From JABFRG01 sp038210445 (GTDB taxonomy: Bacteria; Myxococcota_A; Polyangia; Polyangiales; Polyangiaceae), in contig JBBQWQ010000004.1 in NCBI GenBank assembly GCA_038210445.1, positions 62,001-126,000 of the forward strand: 64,000 nucleotides of DNA, written 5' to 3'. Below, piece after piece: positions 16,769-23,969 of the stretch. Positions within the stretch are counted from its first letter, which is position 1. Every line of letters starts with the position of its first letter. The notes under the pieces were generated by a model that had not been told where the DNA came from, ran no database searches, and saw nothing but the letters and a program-made list of their open reading frames with translations. The translations under genes were made by a program, and so were the position numbers.

Positions 16769-17728
16769 TCAGAGCCGGAGCTCGGAGCGCACGTCGGCCT
16801 CTTCGAAGGCCTTGAGCTTTTCCATGAGCGCCGTGAGCTCGGGGTCGTCGGCCTTGGGAACCTTCACTTCGAAGTGTACGTACAGATCGCCCGGCTCTTT
16901 GCCTTGGCGCTGCACGCCCTTTCCGCGAAGCCGAAGCACCGCGCCGCTCTGGGTGCGCTCCGGCACCTTGAGCGAGACCGCCGCGTCGATGGTGGGCACC
17001 TTGACCTTGGCGCCGAAGAAGGCCTCGGTGACGCTGATCGGGAGGTTGACCCGCAGGTCGTCGCCTTCGCGTCGGTAGAACGCGTGGGGGTCGACGTGCA
17101 CCAGGATGATGAGGTCGCCCGCCGGGCCGCCGCTGTTCGACGGCGCGCCGTAGCCGGTGAGGCGCAGACGGCTGCCGTCCTCGGCGCCCGGCGGAATGCG
17201 CACGCTGACCGCCTGGCCATTGGGCCGCAGCGCAATGGTAGTGCCACGGACCGCCGCCGCAAAATCGATGCGCAGCTCGGTCTCGAGATCGGGACCCGGG
17301 CGAGGCCCGCGCCGGCCCGCGGAACGGCCGAAGATGTCGCCGAACACGCTGTCGACGCCGGGCCCGCCGCCACCGCCGCCACCACCGCCACCACCACCGC
17401 CACCGAAGAGGTCCTCGAGGTTGACCCGCTGCCCGCGCCCGCCGCCGTTGCCACCACCACCTTGCCAGGCCCGGTACTGCCGCACGCGGTCGGCGTCGAA
17501 GCCGTCGCGCAGCCCCTCTTCGCCGAACTCGTCGTAGAGCTTTCGTTTGTCGGGGTTCGAGAGGACCTCGAAGGCGTGGTTCACTTCCTTGAAGCGCGCC
17601 TCGGCCTTGGCATTCCCGGGGTTCTTGTCGGGGTGCAGATCCTTGGCGAGCTTGCGGTACGCCTTCTTGATCGCAGCGCCATCCGCGCTCTTCGCGACGC
17701 CCAGCGTTGTGTAGAGATCCTCCGCCAT
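16769..17728 (-). CDS. DnaJ-family co-chaperone without zinc finger (CbpA type)
   Basis: The 319-residue protein has an N-terminal J domain (1-70) with the H-P-D tripeptide that stimulates DnaK ATPase. A Gly-rich region follows (about 88-150, including 14 consecutive glycines), then the two C-terminal substrate-binding beta domains (about 155-305) with I-P-P-G-A-E-D-G. The cysteine-rich zinc-finger repeats of true DnaJ are absent, as in CbpA. The start ATG begins M-A-E-D-L-Y, the normal beginning of a J domain. Upstream is a 263-base divergent gap to the NlpC/P60 gene. Confidence 0.93.
   Translation of the reverse strand: MAEDLYTTLGVAKSADGAAIKKAYRKLAKDLHPDKNPGNAKAEARFKEVNHAFEVLSNPDKRKLYDEFGEEGLRDGFDADRVRQYRAWQGGGGNGGGRGQRVNLEDLFGGGGGGGGGGGGGGPGVDSVFGDIFGRSAGRRGPRPGPDLETELRIDFAAAVRGTTIALRPNGQAVSVRIPPGAEDGSRLRLTGYGAPSNSGGPAGDLIILVHVDPHAFYRREGDDLRVNLPISVTEAFFGAKVKVPTIDAAVSLKVPERTQSGAVLRLRGKGVQRQGKEPGDLYVHFEVKVPKADDPELTALMEKLKAFEEADVRSELRL
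17363..17404. repeat. 42-base GGN trinucleotide run
   Basis: Fourteen consecutive glycine codons (mixture of GGC, GGT and one GGG on the coding strand) lie in the linker of the DnaJ-like gene. The mixed codons reduce but do not remove the chance of replication slippage. In-frame changes would only alter linker length. Confidence 0.9.
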
Positions 17729-17991
17729 AGCCTCGGCAACCTAAGTCGCATCCACCTCGAGTGCAATGGGTGTGCCCGCGCACGCGGTCTTCTCGAGGCG
17801 CGCAGCTTTTGCCTAGAGGAGAGGGGCGCTGCCCGGATCGCCCGGGAACCACGTGCGGGTGCGCGGCCGCATCGCGCGTTCACGCAGGCGGTGGAACTTC
17901 ATGCTGGGCGGACGCGATTCCGCTCCACCTACGGCTTCGCGGCTCCGACTGGATCGTGCATAGGTTTCCATGGGTTGGCCCGCTCCGTGCG

Positions 17992-18612
17992 ATGGCGAAG
18001 GACATGGTCGAACTCTCCCTCTCCGCTCGCCTCGCCTCCATCCTCGGATTCGTTTGCTTCGCCGCGCTCGGTCCGCTCGGGTGCGCCTCGGCTGCGCAAG
18101 GCGAGGACGAGACGGCGACGACCGGCGACGACGGCGACACCGGATCGTCGGCCGACGAGCTAACGCTGGCGTGCAACCTCTCGCGCAGCACCATCTTGAA
18201 CAGCGTCTCCGGTGGCCGCCGCACCGCCATTGCGCGGGGCTTCGCTTGGTTCGATGCCAACGTCCCGTACAGCCAGTCGCGCTCGTACCAGGGCTACCGC
18301 ACAGATTGCTCGGGCTTCGTCTCCATGTGCTGGGAGCTCGGCCGCTCCTACACCACCCTGGACTTCATCGGTGGTGGCGGCGAGTCGGGCAAGCTCGCCT
18401 CCTATGGCAGCATGGTTCCTGGCGACGCGCTCGTCCGCCGCAGCAATGGCGCGGGCCACATCGTCATGTTCCTGGGCTGGAACGACCGCGCGCACTCGTC
18501 GGCCTGCGTCCTGGAGCAGTCGAGCACCGCCCTCGACATGGAGTTCGGGGCGCGCACCGTGAGCTCGCTCCAGGGCTCCGGCTACAAAGCGATCCGCGCC
18601 GACAAGTTCTGA
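17992..18612 (+). CDS. NlpC/P60-like cysteine peptidase lipoprotein
   Basis: The 206-residue product has a signal peptide with lipobox G-P-L-G-C (near residue 31) and an acidic Asp/Gly/Thr linker, then a compact domain. The catalytic cysteine is in Y-R-T-D-C-S-G-F-V, and the histidine in G-H-I-V-M-F-L-G. This is the NlpC/P60 layout, whose members cut peptidoglycan stem peptides or act as amidases. The start could be the ATG at 17992 or the one at 18004. The 263-base gap upstream, shared with the divergent DnaJ-like gene, shows no clear promoter. Domain order resembles that of the lipoprotein at 4167-4646. Confidence 0.82.
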   Translation: MAKDMVELSLSARLASILGFVCFAALGPLGCASAAQGEDETATTGDDGDTGSSADELTLACNLSRSTILNSVSGGRRTAIARGFAWFDANVPYSQSRSYQGYRTDCSGFVSMCWELGRSYTTLDFIGGGGESGKLASYGSMVPGDALVRRSNGAGHIVMFLGWNDRAHSSACVLEQSSTALDMEFGARTVSSLQGSGYKAIRADKF

Positions 18613-18667
18613 GTCACGCCTCGGCTCGGGGTGCACAGCGTTCACCGCGTGATACCGTGAACGTCTC

Positions 18668-20347
18668 GTGTCCACCTCGGTAGACCATGAGCGATCCCGA
18701 CGTGCGGAGATCGCGCGCGCACGGGCCCTTGCGGCCTCGCCCTTGAAGGTGGGGCGGGTGCTCGGGGGCGTCGTTCGCGTCGAGCGCCTGGTGGGCGTAG
18801 GCGGCATGGCCTACGTGTACGAGGCGCGGCGCACCGGCGACGGAGCCCGCGTGGCGGTGAAGTGCATGCTGCCGGCACTCGCCAGCGACGCCGTGAACGT
18901 TACGCGCTTCTTGCGCGAGGCCGACGCCACCTCGCGGGTTCGCTCGCCCAACGTGGTGCGCATCTTCGAGACCAGCAGCGGCGCTGCCGAGGGGGTTCCG
19001 CCCTACTTTGTCATGGAGTATCTGGAGGGGGAGGACCTGGCGCTCGCGCTCGAGGTGGGCGGTGCGCTGCCGGTGGCGATGGCGGTCGATGCGGTGCTCC
19101 AAGCCTGCGCCGGGGTCGCCGAGGCCCACGCCCTCGGCATCGTGCATCGAGACCTCAAGCCATCCAACCTCATTCGCTGTGGCCGCATCATCAAGGTGGT
19201 GGACTTCGGCATCGCCAAGAGCCTAGAGGCGGGCGCCGGAACCCTCACCGAGACCTCCGACACCTTTGGCTCGCCCAGCTACATGTCGCCAGAGCAGGTG
19301 CGTTCCACCAAGCGCGTCGACGCGCGCTCCGACGTGTGGTCCATGGGCGTGGTTCTGTACGAGCTCCTGAGCGGCACGGTTCCGTTCGGCGGCGACACCG
19401 CCGGCGCGGTCTTGGCCGCCATCGTCGCCGACGATCCGCCTTCGCTTCGCCAGCCGGCGCCGCACGTGCCGCCGGCGCTCGAGGCCATCGTGCTCCGCTG
19501 CTTGGTGAAGGACCGCGAGCGCAGGGTGCAGAGCATGCACGAGCTGGTCGGGCTCCTGCGCTCCTTCGCCGCGGGAGATGTGCCCAAGGGCCGCAGCGAC
19601 GCCCCGCGCGGCGTCGGACGCGCCCTCGCGCTCGGGCTTCCATTGGCGCTCGCCACGGGGGTCGGCGGGTACTTCGCTGTGCTCCGTTTCGCTTCCGGTC
19701 CGCCCCACGCCACGGTCGTCGCGCCCAGCGCAGAGCCGAGCGCGCCGGCGAGCACGGTGAGGAACGTAGGACCGTCCGATGTGACGGTCCCGGAGGTCAC
19801 GCTCGCGCGCCCTGACGGGGGGCCCCCAGGCCCTTCGAGGCGCGGGGCCGCGCCGGCGAGCGCCTCGGCGCCTCGCTTCAAACCCTGCACCCGCAACGAT
19901 GAGTGCGGCCCGTTCGAGAAGTGCTACCCGGGAGGGTGCTCGTGCAAAAGCGGCACGATGCGCTGCGGCGAGGTGTGTCGACCCGGCGGGGTCACGCGCG
20001 ACGATTGCGGATGTGGCCAGGCTTGTGCGGCCGACGAAGTGTGCACCGACCATTCCTCCGCCCCCCGGTGCGAAAAGTGTGCTCCCGGACGCGCGCCGTG
20101 CGGCGGCAACGGGTGCCTCGACCTGCGCTATGAATCGACCGACTGCGGGGCATGCGGCGTCGCCTGCTCCGCGGGCACGCACTGCTATGGCGCGAAGTGC
20201 GTCGCCACGGTCCCCCTTGGCGGACGGTGCGCGGGTCCCGCCGATTGCGCCCCCAATATGCACTGCTCGAATGGCCTGTGCGACTGCCTTCCGGAGCTCC
20301 ATCGCTGCAGCGGCAGATGCACGGTCGCCTCCTGCGCCGGTCGTTGA
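18668..20347 (+). CDS. Receptor-like Ser/Thr kinase with cysteine-rich outer domain
   Basis: The 559-residue kinase has a GTG start. The kinase domain (about 28-300) shows G-V-G-G-M-A, lysine in A-V-K-C-M, H-R-D-L-K-P-S-N (near 160), D-F-G and M-S-P-E-Q. A membrane helix at about 317-338 leads to an Ala/Pro/Ser linker and a C-terminal region (about 400-559) with 28 cysteines in short spacings (C-x-C, C-x2-C, C-x5-C). This region should be outside the cytoplasm and fully disulfide-bonded; it is probably the sensing part. I do not recognise its fold. A 10-base tandem repeat begins at its stop codon. Confidence 0.9.
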   Translation: MSTSVDHERSRRAEIARARALAASPLKVGRVLGGVVRVERLVGVGGMAYVYEARRTGDGARVAVKCMLPALASDAVNVTRFLREADATSRVRSPNVVRIFETSSGAAEGVPPYFVMEYLEGEDLALALEVGGALPVAMAVDAVLQACAGVAEAHALGIVHRDLKPSNLIRCGRIIKVVDFGIAKSLEAGAGTLTETSDTFGSPSYMSPEQVRSTKRVDARSDVWSMGVVLYELLSGTVPFGGDTAGAVLAAIVADDPPSLRQPAPHVPPALEAIVLRCLVKDRERRVQSMHELVGLLRSFAAGDVPKGRSDAPRGVGRALALGLPLALATGVGGYFAVLRFASGPPHATVVAPSAEPSAPASTVRNVGPSDVTVPEVTLARPDGGPPGPSRRGAAPASASAPRFKPCTRNDECGPFEKCYPGGCSCKSGTMRCGEVCRPGGVTRDDCGCGQACAADEVCTDHSSAPRCEKCAPGRAPCGGNGCLDLRYESTDCGACGVACSAGTHCYGAKCVATVPLGGRCAGPADCAPNMHCSNGLCDCLPELHRCSGRCTVASCAGR

Positions 20348-20382
20348 AGCGCGTTGAAGCGCGCTGAAGCGCGTTGAAGCGC
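20343..20382. repeat. Four tandem copies of a 10-base unit
   Basis: GTTGAAGCGC is repeated four times, the third copy with one change (GCTGAAGCGC). The first copy contains the TGA stop of the kinase gene, so a change in copy number would leave the protein end unaltered. No palindrome or gene is associated. It may be slippage-generated. Confidence 0.9.
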
Positions 20383-20445
20383 GCCGGAGCCCGCCGCCAG
20401 AGTAGACAGAGTAACCGGGGGCGGGCTCGCAGCGACGTCGAAGGG

Positions 20446-20589
20446 CTACTTGCCCTTCTTCGCGCCGCCGGCTGCGCCCGTGTTCACCTTGGAAGCCGCC
20501 TTGGCGTCGGCCGAAGCTTTCTTCTGGGTTTTGCCGGCTTGGTCTTGCTTCTTGGACTTGTTGATGGCTTTCGGTGACTTGTCGCCCAT
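20446..20589 (-). CDS. Small lysine-rich protein (47 residues)
   Basis: On the minus strand an ATG at 20589 opens a 47-codon frame starting M-G-D-K-S-P-K-A-I-N-K and ending K-K-G-K before a TAG stop. Thirteen of 47 residues are lysine, with no hydrophobic stretch, so it is likely disordered and nucleic-acid or phosphate binding. From memory, an M-G-D-K-S-P-K start is shared by short lysine-rich hypothetical proteins in several bacterial groups, which argues that this is a real gene. No function is known. It is 82 bases downstream of the YkgJ-like gene on the same strand. Confidence 0.75.
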   Translation of the reverse strand: MGDKSPKAINKSKKQDQAGKTQKKASADAKAASKVNTGAAGGAKKGK

Positions 20590-20671
20590 GTGGGACCGCC
20601 TGAGGTTCGGATTGTCGTGCGTGCGTGGGGTGAGCTTTGAAGGTACGCACTTTCTTCTGCGTGCACCGCGC

Positions 20672-21205
20672 TCATTTCGTCACGAACAGCGCACGGAGCC
20701 GGGTGCGCGTGCCGACGTTGCTGGCCGCGCCGCCTGAAACCGCGGCGATGTGCGTCGCATGTTGCAGGGTCGCCAGACGCTCCTCGATGGGCCCGAGGGT
20801 CCAACAATCGTCCTCCGCGAGGGTCTCCACCGGCGCTCCCTCCTCGTTGAGGGGGCAAATATCGCGGAGCTCCACCAGGTGGCCGTCTTGCTCGTCGAGC
20901 CACCGCAGCGGCAGCCCCTGGGTCCGGCACACGTAGGGCCGGTGCGCGTAGATGCGGCAGGCACCGGCGTCGTCGAGGAAGGCGCAGCCACCTTCGGCAT
21001 GGGGAGTACCGGTCGCGAGGAGCGCCGCGTGGTGCGCGCGAATGGGGGCAGCCTCCACCTCGAAGACCGACAGCTCATCGGCGCAGCATCCGCTGCACCC
21101 TTCGGCGCAGTGCAGCCGCTCGGCGTGGAGGACGTGCAGGTGCCGGGCGCGCGTCTCCACCTCGGCATGCAGGGCGTCGATGGTCTCGGGGGCGCCAGGC
21201 GTCAC
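20672..21205 (-). CDS. YkgJ-type cysteine-cluster protein
   Basis: The 177-residue protein has C-A-E-G-C-S-G-C-C (C33, C37, C40, C41) near the N-terminus, then C-A-F-L, C-R-I-Y, R-P-Y-V-C-R and later cysteines. This pattern defines the YkgJ/UPF0153 family, thought to bind zinc or an iron-sulfur cluster; its reaction is unknown. The start is a GTG at 21205; no internal Met offers an alternative that keeps the cluster. It lies 16 bases after the stop of the lipoprotein at 21222 on the same strand and may belong to the trpS operon. Confidence 0.85.
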   Translation of the reverse strand: MTPGAPETIDALHAEVETRARHLHVLHAERLHCAEGCSGCCADELSVFEVEAAPIRAHHAALLATGTPHAEGGCAFLDDAGACRIYAHRPYVCRTQGLPLRWLDEQDGHLVELRDICPLNEEGAPVETLAEDDCWTLGPIEERLATLQHATHIAAVSGGAASNVGTRTRLRALFVTK

Positions 21206-21221
21206 GGCAGGCGTCGCGCGC

Positions 21222-21728
21222 TCAAAGGGAGCCGCCGGTGCCGGGCCGGCGGTTGAGGGGAGTCACGTCGGGGAGCTCAAGGTCTACGCGCCAGGCCAGC
21301 GCCGCCGTGGGCTTTCCGTTGGCATCGGCCACCGGTTCCTTGGAGCAGAACACCGTGGCCTGCGCCGCAGGCTCGTCGCCCCGAACGTCGACCGAGGCGC
21401 GGTCGCCGGTGATGGTCGCGCTCATGTGCTTCGGACGAAAGCGGAGCCCGAAGCGGCCCTCGGCGAGCATCTCGTAGGGCTGGATGCGGCGCCCCTGGCG
21501 CGGGCCGTCGCGATCGGCGCGCGCCTTCAGGTTCTTGCGCGCGCCTGCAGAGAGGAGCGCATAGGCCTCTTTGCCCGCCGCCGGATCGGCCAGGCTGTCT
21601 TCCATCTTCTCGAGCCACACGCGCACCGCGCCCTCGGGCGTGGCGTCGGGCGCCGCGCGCGAGCACCCGGGCAGCGCCGCGAGCATGAGCAAGACGCCCG
21701 AAAGGCCGAGGAGCCGCAGGGTGCTCAC
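21222..21728 (-). CDS. Hypothetical lipoprotein coupled to trpS
   Basis: The 168-residue product has a GTG start overlapping the trpS stop (GTGA). A signal peptide with lipobox A-L-P-G-C (C22) leads into A-T-P-E-G-A-V-R-V-W-L-E-K-M and an alpha/beta domain of about 120 residues. The order (helix with W-L near the start, then several strands) is like NTF2-fold or DUF4878-type lipoproteins, but I cannot confirm it. No catalytic residues are apparent. Overlap with trpS implies coupled translation, though a functional link is not obvious. Confidence 0.72.
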   Translation of the reverse strand: MSTLRLLGLSGVLLMLAALPGCSRAAPDATPEGAVRVWLEKMEDSLADPAAGKEAYALLSAGARKNLKARADRDGPRQGRRIQPYEMLAEGRFGLRFRPKHMSATITGDRASVDVRGDEPAAQATVFCSKEPVADANGKPTAALAWRVDLELPDVTPLNRRPGTGGSL

Positions 21729-22753
21729 GGGGCGGCCAAGCTCCCCAGCCCCATGGCGCTGCGCACCTGCTTCATGGTGGCCTCGGCCACCGTGCGAGCC
21801 TTCTCGGCGCCGTCGCCCAGCATCTGCCGCACGTCTTCGATCTTCAGGGCCTCGCGCTTGGTGCGCAGGGGGACGATCTCTTTTTCGAAGTTCTCGTGAA
21901 GGAGCTTCTTGCAGTCGTAGCAGCCCCAGCCGGCGGTGGTGCAGTTCTCGCGCACCATGGCTTGCTCGCCCTCGGTGCTGATCTCTTTGTGCATCGTGTA
22001 AATGTTGCACACCTCGGGGCGACCAGGATCCTCACGGGTGACGCGCTGGGGGTCGGTGTACGATCCCTGCAATTTCTTCCAGAAATCCTTGTGGGATTCG
22101 AAGAGATTGATGGTGTTGCCCTTGGACTTGCTCATCTTGGTGAGGCCGTCGGTGCCCATGATGCGGGGCGCCGACGAGAGGAGCGGCTGCGGCTCCCGGA
22201 AGGTCTTGCCGAAGCGGTGGTTGAAGCGCCGGGCGGTTTCCCGCGCCAGCTCCAGGTGCTGGAGCTGATCGTCGCCCACCGGCACCACGTTGGCGCGGTA
22301 CAAGAGGATGTCGGCGCTCATGAGCACCGGGTAGGTGAAGAGCGCAGCAGACACGAACTCTTGCCCGTCGCTCTTGTCCTTGAACTGCGTCATACGCTGG
22401 AGATCGCCCATGGGCGTCACCGAGGCCAGGTACCAGGCGAGCTCGGTGTGCTGGCGCACGTCGCTCTGCACGAAAAGGGTGCAGCGACTGGGGTCCATGC
22501 CGCAGGCGATGAGGTCGATGGCGAAGGCGTCGATGCGCGCGCGCATCTCCTTGGCCTTGTAGGGCACGGTGATGCCGTGGGCGTCGACGATGCAGAAGTA
22601 CAGGTTGTCTTGCTCGCCCTGGGTCTGCACTTGCTTGGCCCAGTTGCGGACCGCCCCCAGGTAGTTGCCGATGTGGAGCTCACCGGTGGGTTGAATCCCG
22701 GAGAACACCGTTTTCTTGACGATCGGAGGCGCAGCAGTTTCGGCGGCAGTCAT
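21725..22753 (-). CDS. trpS: Tryptophanyl-tRNA synthetase
   Basis: A class I aminoacyl-tRNA synthetase that charges tRNA-Trp. The 342-residue length is normal. It has G-I-Q-P-T-G-E-L-H-I-G-N (HIGH signature at 27-30), the active-site D-L-I-A-C-G region and K-M-S-K-S (206-210). A short Ala-rich extension precedes the usual F-S-G-I-Q-P start. It is divergent from the DNA methyltransferase gene (60 bases apart) and leads the lipoprotein/YkgJ-type genes on the minus strand. Confidence 0.97.
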   Translation of the reverse strand: MTAAETAAPPIVKKTVFSGIQPTGELHIGNYLGAVRNWAKQVQTQGEQDNLYFCIVDAHGITVPYKAKEMRARIDAFAIDLIACGMDPSRCTLFVQSDVRQHTELAWYLASVTPMGDLQRMTQFKDKSDGQEFVSAALFTYPVLMSADILLYRANVVPVGDDQLQHLELARETARRFNHRFGKTFREPQPLLSSAPRIMGTDGLTKMSKSKGNTINLFESHKDFWKKLQGSYTDPQRVTREDPGRPEVCNIYTMHKEISTEGEQAMVRENCTTAGWGCYDCKKLLHENFEKEIVPLRTKREALKIEDVRQMLGDGAEKARTVAEATMKQVRSAMGLGSLAAP

Positions 22754-22813
22754 GGTCGGCGCTTTCGCAGCAAATTGGGGGTTATCGCGCCCAGCACACT
22801 ACCATTTCGTGCG

Positions 22814-23905
22814 GTGAAGCGGTCCGTCCTCCTGAGTTGGAACAATCGCCCCTCTTTCCCCGTCTCGGGCGAAGGAACCGGGCCGGACCCGGCCGTGCCG
22901 GGACCCTCGGCTGGTCCGGTGCTGCGGCACTGTGGTGGCGATCGGGGCCACCTGCTCCAGGGCGACAACGCGGCGGCGCTGTCGTTGCTGCGGGAGACCC
23001 ACCGAGACGCGGTGTCGCTGGTGTACCTCGACCCGCCGTTCTTGACCCAGCGCGTGCACGAGAAGAAGAACCGCGTCACCCGCACCTCGGCGGCGGCCTT
23101 CGACGATCGCTGGGACGATCGCGCAGCCTACTTGGAGGCGCTGGGCGACCGGCTTTCGCGGGCGCGGGAGCTGCTGGCGCCGCACGGAAGCGTCATCGTC
23201 CACGTGGACCCCAAGACCAGCCACTACGTGAAGGTCTTGTGCGACGAGATCTTCGGCGAAGATGCGTTCGCCAGTGAGATCGTGTGGCGCTACCGGCGCT
23301 GGCCCTCGCGCACGCCCAATTTTCAGCGGGTGCACGACGTGCTTCTCCGCTACCGCAAAGACCCCCGCGTGCCGCCGCGCTGGAACCCGCTCTACGAGCC
23401 CTTGGCGGCCTCGACCCTGGCCACCTGGGGCACGCGCAAGCAGCGTGCGGTGTTCGACGGCACCGGCCACCGGGCGCGCTCGTCGAAGACCGAAGAAGAG
23501 ACCCGCGGCGTGCCCATGGGCGACGTGTGGGACATCGGCGTCATCGCGCCCATGGCCCGCGAGCGCACTGGCTACCCGTCGCAGAAACCGGAGGCGCTGC
23601 TCGAACGCATCATCTCATCGCTGACCAACGAGGGCGACTGGGTCCTCGACCCCTACGCAGGCAGCGGCACCACGCTGGCGGTGGCCGCGCGGCTGGGGCG
23701 GCGCTTTTTGGGCATCGATGCTTCGCCGGTATCGGTGGCCACGGTGCGCGAGCGGCTCGCCGCCATGGGGCTCCCGCTGGCGGAGCCGCGACCGCACAGC
23801 CAGGATTCGGAAGTTCCCACCGACCGGCCTTCTCGCACCCGGCGCAAGAGCGCAGCCGGCGGTCCGGCCTCGCAAAAACGCCTGCGCGCCGCCCGCGCAT
23901 GCTGA
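22814..23905 (+). CDS. DNA methyltransferase, beta class (N6-adenine or N4-cytosine)
   Basis: The protein carries Y-L-D-P-P-F (catalytic motif IV) before D-P-Y-A-G-S-G-T-T (SAM-binding motif I). That order places it in the beta group, like PF01555 enzymes. The region between includes Y-P-S-Q-K-P and an Arg-rich stretch that may recognise DNA. The C-terminal tail is Arg/Ser-rich. The start is unsure: GTG at 22814 gives 363 residues, and GTG at 22919 would begin just before the conserved part. No restriction endonuclease, specificity subunit or other defence gene is next to it, so it is probably an orphan methyltransferase. Confidence 0.87.
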   Translation: MKRSVLLSWNNRPSFPVSGEGTGPDPAVPGPSAGPVLRHCGGDRGHLLQGDNAAALSLLRETHRDAVSLVYLDPPFLTQRVHEKKNRVTRTSAAAFDDRWDDRAAYLEALGDRLSRARELLAPHGSVIVHVDPKTSHYVKVLCDEIFGEDAFASEIVWRYRRWPSRTPNFQRVHDVLLRYRKDPRVPPRWNPLYEPLAASTLATWGTRKQRAVFDGTGHRARSSKTEEETRGVPMGDVWDIGVIAPMARERTGYPSQKPEALLERIISSLTNEGDWVLDPYAGSGTTLAVAARLGRRFLGIDASPVSVATVRERLAAMGLPLAEPRPHSQDSEVPTDRPSRTRRKSAAGGPASQKRLRAARAC

Positions 23906-23969
23906 CCGCTGCCACTTTGCCATCCCCAAAGCCGCAATTGCACGATAGCTTCAGCCTTCCGAGATTCCG

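Noticed and set aside
17549..17565. GTTCGA core reminiscent of a tRNA T-loop
   Set aside because: It lies in the DnaJ-like coding sequence with no acceptor stem. Similar matches near 26497 and 49530 are also in genes. No tRNA was found.
17976..17990. TGGCCC-N5-GTGC, sigma-54-like, before the NlpC/P60 gene
   Set aside because: It runs up to within a few bases of the ATG, leaving no leader, and lacks the TGGCAC A and the first T of the -12 box.
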